Of a stretch of 64,000 nucleotides of DNA, positions 45,446 to 54,379 are shown piece after piece (the stretch's first letter is position 1; each line of letters starts with the position of its first letter). The notes beneath the pieces are model-generated. The model was not told the origin of the DNA, did not search any database, and saw only the letters and a program-made list of their open reading frames with translations. The DNA is from Methylohalomonas sp034521715. Its GTDB lineage: Bacteria > Pseudomonadota > Gammaproteobacteria > Methylohalomonadales > Methylohalomonadaceae. The DNA is taken from the NCBI GenBank assembly GCA_034521715.1, contig JAXHLY010000004.1, forward strand, positions 446,616 to 510,615, written 5' to 3'. The translations under genes were made by a program, and so were the position numbers.

Positions 45446-47916
45446 GCATAATCCCCGGCCGAGAAACGGCTTTCATCAATGTAATTCTCGAATCGCGTGT
45501 ACTGGCCGCGGAACGTCAAAAAACATTCGCCGATGGGGCCGTTACGCTGCTTGGAGATGATGATCTCGGCCTTGCCCTTGTCCTGGCTGTCCTCGTTGTA
45601 GACCTCGTCGCGGTAGATGAAGACGATGACGTCGGCATCCTGTTCGATGGCACCGGATTCACGCAGGTCCGACATGCGTGGCCGCTTGTTGTCACGCTGT
45701 TCGAGACTGCGATTGAGCTGTGACAGCGCGATGACCGGCACGCCGAGTTCCTTGGCCAGGGCCTTGAGCCCCCGCGATATGGCCGACAGCTCCGTGGCCC
45801 GGTTTTCACTGCTGTCCGGCAGCTGCATCAGTTGCAGGTAATCGACAATAACGAGGTCGAGTTCATGCTCGCGCTTGATTCGACGGCAGCGCGAGCGGAT
45901 TTCGGCCGGTGTCAGCGCCGGGGTGTCGTCGATGAACATCTTCGCGTCCTGCATCATGGTCAGTGTCGCTGTCAGGCGCGGCCAGTCATCCTCGGCAATA
46001 CGGCCGGTACGGATCTTCTGCTGATCGACCCTCGACAGTGAACCGAGCATGCGCATGGCCAGCTGCTCGCCGGGCATTTCCATGCTGAAGATCGCCACCG
46101 ACTTCTTGCCCTTGATCGAGGCATGTTCGGCGATATTGATGCTGAATGCCGTATTATGCGTTACCACATAATCATCCGTAATATACAATTTTTCCGGATG
46201 GGTAACTGCAATACACTGGGCTTGTGCCTGTCTGACCCATTCAATTGACTTTATAACGGGCATCCTTTTCCTTTGCCGCTCGGAAACCATACGTCCTTTC
46301 TTGGCCGGCAAAGTGAAAAGGGAGAGCGGCCGGGCAAATGACATGTTAACAACCCACGATGGGCGTCCTAATCGCTTTTCCCCATTATGGGAGTAGCTAT
46401 TATGACGGGAACTCTTGGTCGCCCACCCCCCCAGGGAACGAGCCAAATCTACAACATCATCGGCCAACCGCTCACTCGAGCTGGCGAAACGAATACTGCC
46501 CCAGGACTCAATCCAGCCATCGGTATCCAGGAGACCGGATAACAGCGCGATACGCGCGCTTTTTTCCGCTGTCTTATAGACTTCAGGAATGAATTTTGAT
46601 TCGGCACCGATATCCCAGAGATACAGGCATTGTAAGGCTTCTTTTATCGGATTGGGAGAAACTCCCCACTGACTCGCGCGGAATTGTGTCTGTGACTGCA
46701 CAACACGATAATCATAGCCACCTGCCGCACGTAGCAAATAATCGCTACCGAGGCATTCCGCCAGAGTCACCAGCAATTTATCGCTGGCTGTAGAAACACG
46801 AACAGATGACCCCTTTAAATTACCGTCGCCAATCAACACACCCAGCACCCAGGGATCAACCGGCAAAGTCTGCTTATGACCAAAATCCCCTGAACTGTGG
46901 TCTATCCATAAGCGATTCTGGTAACGCTTGCGCGTAAGCATCTCCTTGAGACGGGCAGTTGACAATATCCTGGAGGATTCCCAGGAACGATAATAGACGC
47001 GCCACAAATGTTCATCGCAAACTTCTGTGCTGCGGCCATCTGAGAAGGTAATGCGGTATATGTCCTTCCTGCCTTGCGGATAAATACCTGCCACGTGTGA
47101 TGGACGACCATCGATTGAGGCCAGATGATCGCCGAACTTGAGTTCACCCATTTTTTTCCAACCGTCCAGGGTCCGGACTCTGGCATCCAGAGGCTGGGCC
47201 TTGCCCATCGACGGCCTGCCGGCGACGATAATCAGATCCGACTTCTGCAGGCCGGCGGTCATTTCGTCGAAGTCGTCAAAGCCGGTGGCGACACCGGTAA
47301 TCGAGGTGTTGCTGCGATACAGCTCATCGACCCGGTCTAGCGCGGCCGACAGCAGCGAACGGATAGGCTGGTAATTACGGCGGCCGCGGGTTTCCTGCTC
47401 GGCGATCTTGAACACGCTGCTTTCGGCGTAATCCAGGATCTGTTCGCTGCTGCGGCCTTCCGGGTTGAGTCCGGCGCTGGCGATGTCATAGCCGGTATCG
47501 ATAAGCTGCCGCAGGATAGAGCTTTCGCGGACAATGGTGGCGTAGCTGCGGACATTCGCGGCACTGGGGATGTTCTCGGCCAGCGCGGCCAGGTAATCAT
47601 GGCCGCCGGCCTCGTCCAGCAGCGCGCTTTTATCCAGCCATTCCGACAGCGTGATGACATCACAGGGCCTGCCGTCGCCGAGCAGGGTGCCGATGGCACG
47701 GAAAATCAGCCGGTGGTCCTTGCGGTAGAAATCCTCCTCGTGCAGGAGATCGGCGATTTCATCCCAGGCGCGGTTATCGAGCATCAGGCCGCCGAGCACG
47801 GACTGTTCGGCGGGTACGGAATGCGGCGGCACCTTGAACGACTGGCGCGACCTGTCCCTGGTGATATCCGAGGTAGCGGGACTGGTCATCGGCCGTATTA
47901 TCCCTCCCTGACACAA
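45442..47916 (-). CDS. dnaB: Replicative DNA helicase DnaB containing an intein
   Basis: Hexameric helicase that unwinds DNA at the replication fork. The 824-aa precursor holds an N-extein (1-239), an intein (240-588) and a C-extein (589-824); the joined exteins give a 475-aa DnaB of normal size. The start may be GTG/TTG or the internal Met10 (MTSPATSDI). The N-terminal domain has VPPHSVPAEQSVLGGLML. The insertion splits Walker A exactly: GRPSMGK before and TAFSINIAEHA after. The C-extein has FSMEMPGEQLAMRML, Walker B (DLVIVDYLQLM) and SKQRNGPIG. Splicing is required for function, since the P-loop is interrupted. Confidence 0.96.
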   Translation of the reverse strand: MCQGGIIRPMTSPATSDITRDRSRQSFKVPPHSVPAEQSVLGGLMLDNRAWDEIADLLHEEDFYRKDHRLIFRAIGTLLGDGRPCDVITLSEWLDKSALLDEAGGHDYLAALAENIPSAANVRSYATIVRESSILRQLIDTGYDIASAGLNPEGRSSEQILDYAESSVFKIAEQETRGRRNYQPIRSLLSAALDRVDELYRSNTSITGVATGFDDFDEMTAGLQKSDLIIVAGRPSMGKAQPLDARVRTLDGWKKMGELKFGDHLASIDGRPSHVAGIYPQGRKDIYRITFSDGRSTEVCDEHLWRVYYRSWESSRILSTARLKEMLTRKRYQNRLWIDHSSGDFGHKQTLPVDPWVLGVLIGDGNLKGSSVRVSTASDKLLVTLAECLGSDYLLRAAGGYDYRVVQSQTQFRASQWGVSPNPIKEALQCLYLWDIGAESKFIPEVYKTAEKSARIALLSGLLDTDGWIESWGSIRFASSSERLADDVVDLARSLGGWATKSSRHNSYSHNGEKRLGRPSWVVNMSFARPLSLFTLPAKKGRMVSERQRKRMPVIKSIEWVRQAQAQCIAVTHPEKLYITDDYVVTHNTAFSINIAEHASIKGKKSVAIFSMEMPGEQLAMRMLGSLSRVDQQKIRTGRIAEDDWPRLTATLTMMQDAKMFIDDTPALTPAEIRSRCRRIKREHELDLVIVDYLQLMQLPDSSENRATELSAISRGLKALAKELGVPVIALSQLNRSLEQRDNKRPRMSDLRESGAIEQDADVIVFIYRDEVYNEDSQDKGKAEIIISKQRNGPIGECFLTFRGQYTRFENYIDESRFSAGDYA
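46153..47199 (-). other. Class 3-type DnaB intein with LAGLIDADG homing endonuclease (349 aa)
   Basis: The element begins with Ala (AQPLDARVRTLDGWKKMGEL) instead of Cys or Ser. It carries the three hallmarks of class 3 inteins: Trp66 in block B (CDEHLW, with His64), Cys329 in block F (AQCIAVTHPEKLYI) and Thr347 in block G (VVTHN). The C-terminal His348-Asn349 pair is followed by Thr as the first C-extein residue. Two LAGLIDADG-type motifs, VLGVLIGDGN (118-127) and LLSGLLDTDGW (219-229), mark a homing endonuclease with both acidic residues present, so it could be active. The coding DNA appears lower in GC than the exteins, consistent with horizontal arrival. Confidence 0.92.
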
Positions 47917-47992
47917 GCAGGTAATACTGGGTTAAAGAATTTATACCACACCGCACCCGACCCATCTAACGAGGGGCCGGCAGCGTTTCACG

Positions 47993-48445
47993 TTATTCCT
48001 CGGCGACGACCTCGACGGTAATCGTGCACTCCATATCGGCATGCAGACTGACGTGCAGTTCGTATTCGCCGACAATGCGAATCGGGCCTTCCGGCATGTG
48101 AATTTCGTGCTTGCCGATTTCCCTGCCGGCGGCCTCGGCGGCCTCGACGATATCCGCCGGCGCGACGGAGCCGTAAAGCTTGCCCTCATCATCGGCCACC
48201 TTGCGGGCGATGGTCAGCCGCAGGCCATGGATTTTTTCGGCACGGCCCCGGGCCTCGGCCAGATGTTCGGCCTCGGCCTTTTCCAGCTCCGCCCGGCGGG
48301 CCTCGACCCTGGCCACGTTCTCGGCCGTGGCCGGCACGGCCTTGCCCTGTGGAATCAGGTAATTACGACCGTAGCCGGGCTTGACCTTCACCTGATCGCC
48401 CAGCTCACCCAGGTTATGAATCTTTTCCTGCAGTATGACTTCCAT
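47993..48445 (-). CDS. rplI: 50S ribosomal protein L9
   Basis: Large-subunit protein with the two-domain L9 shape. The N-terminal RNA-binding domain begins MEVILQEKIHNLGELGDQVKVKPGYGRNYLIPQGKA (split here only to quote the family start). A long central helix is at about 41-75, and the C-terminal domain ends with VVAEE. 150 aa, usual. It lies just upstream of dnaB (77 nt) after DUF2232 in the rpsF operon. Confidence 0.97.
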   Translation of the reverse strand: MEVILQEKIHNLGELGDQVKVKPGYGRNYLIPQGKAVPATAENVARVEARRAELEKAEAEHLAEARGRAEKIHGLRLTIARKVADDEGKLYGSVAPADIVEAAEAAGREIGKHEIHMPEGPIRIVGEYELHVSLHADMECTITVEVVAEE

Positions 48446-48514
48446 TACGCCACCTCAATATCTCGATTGTACATATGATACAAAGCCCCCGCTCTCAGGA
48501 ACAGGTGCTGCTTG

Positions 48515-49450
48515 TCATTCCTGGCGATTATTGTCGTTATCGTCATCATCGACCGGCCCGACTGTATGGCCATGCCGCAGCCAGGCATCGGCAAAGCCCA
48601 TGCTGGCCACGAACAGGATAAACTGCGGCAACAGCAGCAGAAGCGCGTACATCAGCCACAGCCAGTGCACCGCCCAGCCCCGTACCTTGACCTGCAAATG
48701 GCACAGTGCCAGTCCCTGGAACAGAAACAGGGTCATGGCAATGAAAACCATATCCTTGAGCCAGCCGGCCAACCGGTTATCCAGCAGTATCGCCCCGGCC
48801 AGTGCACCCACCGTGGCGACGACCAGCCAGCGCGGCAACAACAGCGCGCGAAACTCGGCACCGAAACCGCCGGGATTGTACAGCAGTGCCTGGGCCCAGC
48901 GTGCCAGCATGACCGTGACCACCAGGCTGAATACCAGGCCCGCCGCGATCATGCCGTTGACGAACGGCAACAAACCTTCCATTAACTGCCCGGCAGACAG
49001 ATCCGGCCGGTTCGTGAGCATCTGCTCCAGTACCGGTTCCAGCTGCTGCCGCCACCACTCATCCACATCGGCGACGGTGATGCGCAGCATGGCGACATAG
49101 CCGGCCACCACTGCCGCGGCACACAGCAGCATTACCGCCTGTGATTCGCTGCGGCGCAGACTGGTTGCACAGAAAACCACCGGCAGCCAGATCCCGAGCA
49201 CCAGGCTGATGGCCAGAAGCGGCTGTACACCCAGTAGCAGCAGCCCCAGTACCAGCACCAGCAGGCTGCCGAGCATCACCTGAATACCGGCCACCGGACC
49301 GATGCGCAGGGTCACCAGCGCCACCGGCACACCACTGAACAAATAGGCCGCCGGCGGAATCACCAGCGACAGGAAGCCGAACAGGCTGGTGACGGCAATC
49401 GCCTGCATGCGGCCACCGAGGATATAGCCGGCAAGCGCGCGCATGATCAA
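48515..49450 (-). CDS. DUF2232 (YybS-like) membrane protein
   Basis: Integral membrane protein with about eight hydrophobic helices and an acidic C-terminal tail (GPVDDDDNDNN). It belongs to the DUF2232 family often found between rpsR and rplI in gammaproteobacteria, and the position here matches. The conserved core is SLVIPPAAYLFSGVPVALVTLRIG. 311 aa from the first Met, 309 from MRALAGYILGG. Function unknown; family members resemble the S-components of energy-coupling transporters (weak inference). Confidence 0.82.
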   Translation of the reverse strand: MIMRALAGYILGGRMQAIAVTSLFGFLSLVIPPAAYLFSGVPVALVTLRIGPVAGIQVMLGSLLVLVLGLLLLGVQPLLAISLVLGIWLPVVFCATSLRRSESQAVMLLCAAAVVAGYVAMLRITVADVDEWWRQQLEPVLEQMLTNRPDLSAGQLMEGLLPFVNGMIAAGLVFSLVVTVMLARWAQALLYNPGGFGAEFRALLLPRWLVVATVGALAGAILLDNRLAGWLKDMVFIAMTLFLFQGLALCHLQVKVRGWAVHWLWLMYALLLLLPQFILFVASMGFADAWLRHGHTVGPVDDDDNDNNRQE

Positions 49451-49594
49451 TAAAACCCTGAATCGGCCATCATTGCGGGAACGCGGTCATCAGCCGCGGG
49501 CGCAGCCTGGCGAAACGCAGCAATTCCCTGGGCGCTTGAAAACCGGTGGCCCGGGATTGCCTGTTTCGCAATGACCGCCTGATTCCAGGCCTTG
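49451..49594. repeat. Dispersed repeat between rpsR and the DUF2232 gene
   Basis: Contains tcattgcgggaacgcggtca and, inverted, gtttcgcaatgaccgc, framing gcagcaattccctgggcgc and ggcccgggattgcc, another copy of the tcattgcg-type dispersed repeat seen at 19240. It breaks the otherwise tight ribosomal-protein operon. Confidence 0.5.
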
Positions 49595-49819
49595 TCAGTG
49601 TGAATCGCTGTAAGGCAGTAATGCCAGAAAACGCGCCCGCTTGATGGCGGTGGACAATTGCCGCTGGTACCTGGCATTGGTCCCGGAGATCCGGCTCGGC
49701 ACGATCTTGCCGGTCTCGGTAATGTAATTCTTCAGCGTGTTGATGTCCTTGTAATCAATTTCCTTGACGCCCTCGGCCGTGAAACGGCAAAAACGCTTGC
49801 GACGGAAGTAACGGCTCAT
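49595..49819 (-). CDS. rpsR: 30S ribosomal protein S18
   Basis: Small-subunit protein binding S6 and 16S rRNA. The sequence MSRYFRRKRFCRFT, then IDYKDINTLKNYITETGKIV and the basic SRISGTNARYQRQLSTAIKRARF is diagnostic. 74 aa. It follows rpsF by 34 nt on the same strand. Confidence 0.97.
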   Translation of the reverse strand: MSRYFRRKRFCRFTAEGVKEIDYKDINTLKNYITETGKIVPSRISGTNARYQRQLSTAIKRARFLALLPYSDSH

Positions 49820-49853
49820 GATTGATTCCTCTCAAGAATGCGGATTCGTTGTA

Positions 49854-50321
49854 TTACGCCGGGCCGGCGGTTTCCGGTTCGGCTTCTTCACCGGTTATCT
49901 CGCCGTCAGTGTCATCATCGCTGTGATCGGCGACGCTGTCGTCGCTGGTGCGATCACCACGACTGTCGTCACGATCGTCGCGGTCGCCGGATTCTTCCTC
50001 GTCCCGACCCCTGATGAGCGGTGACGGCTCGGTGACGGCTTCATCCTTCTTGACAACGAGATTGCGGATAACCGCATCATTGAACCGGAAGGCACTGGTC
50101 AATTCATCCAGCACCTCGCGACTGCATTCGATGTTCATGAGCACGTAATGTGCCTTGTGAACCTTGTTGATGGGATAGGACAGCTGCCGACGGCCCCAGT
50201 CTTCCAGACGGTGTATCCTGCCGTCCTTGGCCTCGATCATCCCGCGGTAGCGTTCGATCATGGCCGGCACCTGTTCACTCTGGTCCGGGTGGACCAGAAA
50301 GACGATCTCGTAATGACGCAT
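49854..50321 (-). CDS. rpsF: 30S ribosomal protein S6 with long acidic C-terminal tail
   Basis: Small-subunit protein that pairs with S18. The core (about 1-95) starts MRHYEIVFLVHPDQSEQVPAMIERY and includes WGRRQLSYPINKVHKAHYVLMN. After about residue 98 comes a ~55-residue extension very rich in Asp, Glu, Arg and Ser (RGRDEEESGDRDDRDDSRGD and on to ETAGPA). E. coli S6 also has a Glu tail that RimK extends, but this one is longer and more mixed. First gene of rpsF-rpsR-DUF2232-rplI-dnaB-alr-radA. Confidence 0.95.
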   Translation of the reverse strand: MRHYEIVFLVHPDQSEQVPAMIERYRGMIEAKDGRIHRLEDWGRRQLSYPINKVHKAHYVLMNIECSREVLDELTSAFRFNDAVIRNLVVKKDEAVTEPSPLIRGRDEEESGDRDDRDDSRGDRTSDDSVADHSDDDTDGEITGEEAEPETAGPA

Positions 50322-50711
50322 TGTATATCCTCTCGGGTTGCAGCCGCCTGACGGACAGTGCGGCGAGGTTCAGATACTGCGGAAAGGCGGCAATTCTAGG
50401 CAAACCGGCGGGTTAAAGCAAATGCGGCCAGTGAAACGTGAATCGTGGGAGCGCAGCTTGCTGCGCGAATACCCGGACCCCGCATTCGCCCGGCTAGCCG
50501 GGCTCCTACCAAAAAACGGCATACGAGCGAGAGAAACGCGGGCTGCTGCCCTTGCCGCGCACCATTCCAGAGCGTTCGCGGTTCGGCCAGGACACTGATT
50601 TCCTGGCGGGAATTTGCATGGTTTGGCCCTGGGGGCGGCAGGGCAGTTGTGGAAGCTGAACAATCGTAAGTAGCTCTCGCCTTTCACCTTTCACGATTCA
50701 CGATTCACGAT
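50322..50711. repeat. Gene-free region with BIME and heptanucleotide arrays between rlmB and rpsF
   Basis: About 390 bp. A heptanucleotide arm (gtgaaacgtgaatcgtggga) at 50431-50450 runs into a BIME in reverse orientation at 50446-50510 (gcgcagcttgctgcgcgaat, later gcccggctagccgggctcc). A second set of attcacg units is at about 50682-50722, directly after rlmB. The rpsF promoter should be in the first ~100 bp on the left. No gene is supported. Confidence 0.65.
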
Positions 50712-51458
50712 TCACATTTCACTTCTACGCCGCTGCCTCAACGCCTCAAACAGGCAAATGCCGGTCGCCACCGATACGTTCAGGCTCTCCATGCCGCCGG
50801 CCATGGGAATATTGGCCAGGTAATCACAGTGTTCGCGGGTCAGGCGCCTGAGGCCGCTGCCCTCGGCGCCCATGACGATGGCCAGCGGCCGGTTCAGGTC
50901 GGTGTCGTAGAGGCTGGCAGGGGCATCGGCGCTACAGCCCACCAGCCATACGCCGGCCTTTTGCATGGCCTCGAGGCTGCGGGCCAGGTTCGTGACCCGC
51001 AGCAGCGGCACGATTTCGGCACCGCCGCAGGCAACCTTGCGCACGGTCTCGTTCATGCCCACGGCGCGGTCGCGCGGGATCACCACGGCGGTCGCGCCGG
51101 CGGCCGCGGCCGTGCGCAGGCAGGCACCGAGATTATGCGGGTCCTGGACGCCATCCAGCGCCACGAACAGCGGCATGTCGGTCGCCGCCAGCAGGTCCTC
51201 CAGGCCGAACGGGTCCTCGGCCGGCCGGCGGCTGCGCAGGATCACGCCCTGGTGCACACCGTCACCGCTCAGCTTGTCGAGCGTCGCCGTATTGGCGCGG
51301 TGCGTGGCCACCCCCTGCCGGCGCAGCGTTTCCTGGATATCATTCAGGGCATCACTGCTCGCGGAATCCTGTATCCAGGCCTCGAGTATCTGTTCGGGCG
51401 CGCGTTCGATCAGATGGCGCACCGCGTGGATACCGTAGACCAGTTCAGTTCTTGCCAT
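50712..51458 (-). CDS. rlmB: 23S rRNA (guanosine-2'-O-)-methyltransferase RlmB
   Basis: SPOUT-family enzyme methylating G2251 of 23S rRNA. I start at ATG 51458 (MARTELVYGIHAVRHLIER); codons upstream in frame lie inside rnr and are not conserved. The N-terminal substrate-binding domain is followed by the SAM knot: ALDGVQDPHNLGACLRTAAAAG, VIPRDRAV, IVMGAEGSGLRRL and IPMAGGMESLNVSVATGI. 248 aa. It overlaps the 3' end of rnr by 14 nt, so the two are coupled. Confidence 0.95.
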   Translation of the reverse strand: MARTELVYGIHAVRHLIERAPEQILEAWIQDSASSDALNDIQETLRRQGVATHRANTATLDKLSGDGVHQGVILRSRRPAEDPFGLEDLLAATDMPLFVALDGVQDPHNLGACLRTAAAAGATAVVIPRDRAVGMNETVRKVACGGAEIVPLLRVTNLARSLEAMQKAGVWLVGCSADAPASLYDTDLNRPLAIVMGAEGSGLRRLTREHCDYLANIPMAGGMESLNVSVATGICLFEALRQRRRSEM

Positions 51459-53679
51459 GTTTGCGCCTGCGTCTTTTCTTTTTCTTTTTTGCCGGCTGCT
51501 TATCAGCGTCGCTGTCGTTATCCGCGATCTCCAGATCGATCTTGCGCTCATCGATATCAACACGCATGACGCGTACACGGACATGGTCGGTCAGACGATA
51601 GGTCTTGCCGGTGCGTTCACCCTGCAGCTGATGCTTGACCGGATCGAAATGATAATAGTCGTTGCGCAGCGCGGTCACATGCACCAGACCCTCGGTATAG
51701 ACGCCCGTCATTTCGACAAAAATACCGAAGTTGGTGACGCCGGTGATGATCGCATCGAATTCCTCGCCGATACGATCATGCATGAACTCGCATTTGTAAC
51801 GCAGGATGGCGTCGCGGGTGGCATCGTCGGCGCGCCGCTCGGTCATGGAACAGTGATCGCCCAGCGCCTGCATGTCATTGTGATCGTACTCGAAATCATC
51901 AGGCGACTTGTTGCTCAGGGCATGGCGAATGCCGCGATGTATCAGCAAATCGGGATAGCGCCGGATCGGTGAAGTGAAATGGGCGTACACCGGGAAATTC
52001 AGACCGAAATGACCGACGTTGTTCGGCGAATAAACCGCCATCGGCATGCTGCGCAACAACAGCGTCTCGATCATGTGCGCGTATTCACGGCCCTGGATAT
52101 CTTCGATCAACTTTGCGTAATCACGGGTACCGGGTTCGTCACCGCCGCCAAGTGTCAGTCCCATCTCGGCCAGCAGTTTACGTAAATCGGTGAGCTTTTC
52201 CTCCGCCGGTATCTCGTGGATGCGGTACAGGCACGGTATCTCCTTCTCCGTGAGAAACTCGCCCGGTACAGATGTTCGCCGCCAGCATGAATTCCTCGAT
52301 CAGCCGGTGTGCATCATTGCGCTCGATCGCCTGCACATCGGCTACCTTGCCGTTTTCATCGAACACCAGCTTGGTCTCGGTACTGCTGAATTCGAGCAGC
52401 CCGCGATTGCGGCGTTTCTTGTGCATCAGTTGGTAAAGCTCATGCATTTCCTGCAGCTGCGGGATCAAATCCTGCTTGGGTTTGGGCAGGGCCCGCGGCT
52501 GACCGGCCAGAACGCTACCGACCTCGGTATAGGTGAGCCGGGCGGCGGAACGCATGACGGCCGGATAAAACTTGCTGTTCCTGATTTCGCCTTTCCTGTT
52601 GATGGCCATTTCACAGACCATGCACAGGCGCTCGACCTCGGGGTTGAGAGAACAGATACCGTTGGAGATGTTTTCCGGCAGCATGGGTATGACCTGGCCG
52701 GGAAAATACACCGAGTTGCCGCGCAGACGGGCCTCATTATCAAGCGCACTGCCGGGGGTGACGTAATGCGAAACATCGGCGATGGCAACCCACAGTCGCC
52801 AGTCGTTACCTTCGCGTTCGCAGTAAACCGCGTCGTCATAATCACGCGCATCCTCGCCATCGATAGTGACCAGTAGCTTATCGCGCAGATCCTTCCGGTC
52901 CCTGAATCCTTGTCACTGATCCGGTCCGGGATATCCGCAGCTTCCTTTTCAACGGGCTTCGGCCATTCATGTGGCAGGCCGAAGGAGTGAATGGCGACTT
53001 CCACCGCCATGCCCGGCGCCAGGCGATCGCCGAGCACCTTGGTAATACGCCCCAGCGGCTGGCGTTTTTTCTCCGGCTGGGCGGTGATCTCGACAACGAC
53101 GAACTGGCCGTGTTCGGCGTCGGACGCGTGCTCGGGCGGGATCAGGATATCCTGATTGATGCGGCGGTTATCGGGCGAGACAAAGCCGATGCCGTGCTCG
53201 TGGAAGTAACGGCCAACGACTTTCTGGTTGGCGCGTTCCAGCACCTCCACCAACGCACCCAGGCGCCGGCCGCGCCGATCGATGCCGGCCACGCTGACAA
53301 TGACGCGATCGCCGTGCAGCAGGTTGCGCATTTCGCGCGGCGACATGTACAGGTCATCGCCACCCTGGTCCGGGACCAGAAAACCGAAGCCGTCGGGATG
53401 ACCGATGATGCGACCGCGGATAAGGTCCATTTTCTCGACCAGACCGAAATGGCCGCGGCGGTTACGCAGGATAACGCCCTGTGTCTCCAGCTCCGCCAGT
53501 GTCTGTTCAAGCTGTTGTTGCTGGCGCTCGGATTCCATATCCAGTTCCGCGGTAATCTGCTCGAAACTGCGGGGTTTGCCCGATTCGCGCAGGTATTCGA
53601 GAATGGTCTGCTGGCGGTCGGGCGTCATGGGCCGGGTTTCCCGGCGCTGTTTTGTTCGGGTTTTCTTGCGCGTTGACAT
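51445..53679 (-). CDS. rnr: Ribonuclease R (two frameshifts)
   Basis: Processive 3'-5' exoribonuclease of the RNB family. An N-terminal winged-helix domain (MTPDRQQTILEYL; Met18 could be the start) is followed by cold-shock domains. Near 52900-52902 one G is missing (GGG for GGGG on the coding strand), after which the reading is DRKDLRDKLLVTIDGEDARD, then YDDAV, the catalytic Asp cluster. Near 52262-52264 one base is extra, after which it reads EFLTEKEIPCLYRIHEIP. The C-terminal S1 domain (YTEGLVHVTAL) and a Lys/Arg-rich tail (KKKKKRRRRKHGKN) complete it. Corrected length 744 aa. The two shifts compensate. Confidence 0.93.
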
Positions 53680-53883
53680 TAATAAGGAGCCTATGTAATC
53701 TCCGCCGTTCTGTTGAACGGCTCAGCAATTGAGCAACTCCGGCGGACCGGAATTCGGGTTGTTTACGTTAGTCGGGCAGTATGCCTGACCTGACGGCCAA
53801 AAATCACCGGGGTCCCGGGAAAAGAGCGGTAAAACCTGATACCGCTCGGGGTTGTGGTGCCAACTGCAACCGAGTGTATATAA

Positions 53884-53970
53884 GCCGAGGTGGCGGAATT
53901 GGTAGACGCGCTAGCTTCAGGTGCTAGTGGGGGTAACCCCGTGGAGGTTCAAGTCCTCTCCTCGGCACCA
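53884..53970 (+). tRNA. tRNA-Leu (anticodon CAG)
   Basis: 87 nt including encoded CCA. The acceptor stem gccgagg pairs with cctcggc. The D-arm contains aattggtag, the anticodon arm ctagc-ttcaggt-gctag gives CAG, the class II variable arm is tgggggtaacccc, and the T-arm is ggttcaagtcc. It reads CUG codons, common in this GC-rich genome. It lies between rnr and purA, a frequent spot in gammaproteobacteria. Confidence 0.97.
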
Positions 53971-54379
53971 ATTGATACGTTCCTCGTTCCTCGTTCGCTC
54001 GTTCCTCGTTCCTCGTCTTTATCAACGAGAAGCTTCCGCGATATCACCATCCCTGTCAAGCCCTGGCCAGGGTAGGAGCCCGGCTTGCCGGGCGAATTTC
54101 GCGCAGCGAAGCTGCGCTCCTACAATACCGTCCATCCATCGAGGCGCATTCCTCACGCCATACACACCACGAATGATGGGCAATATAATTATTCGCGTGT
54201 ATTCGCGGACGATTGAATCATAACTTATCCATTCGCGCAGCGAAGCTGCGCTCCTGCACTTCGGTCATTTAAAGTCGATCGGCTGTGGGAGCCGATTACA
54301 TCGGCGATTCCGTATTCAGCAATAGACAGTAATCCGGAAACAAGTCGCGGATAAAATCCGCTCCCACCGTTCTTATCTC
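53971..54379. repeat. Repeat-filled region between tRNA-Leu and purA
   Basis: About 410 bp without a gene. 53977-54020 has several gttcctc units. 54072-54124 is a BIME (gagcccggcttgccgggc, then gcgcagcgaagctgcgctcc). 54231-54257 is a lone second arm. 54284-54368 is a different REP pair (gtgggagccgattacatcgg, and inverted gcggataaaatccgctccc). The last lies just after the purA stop and may protect or terminate its mRNA. Confidence 0.75.
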
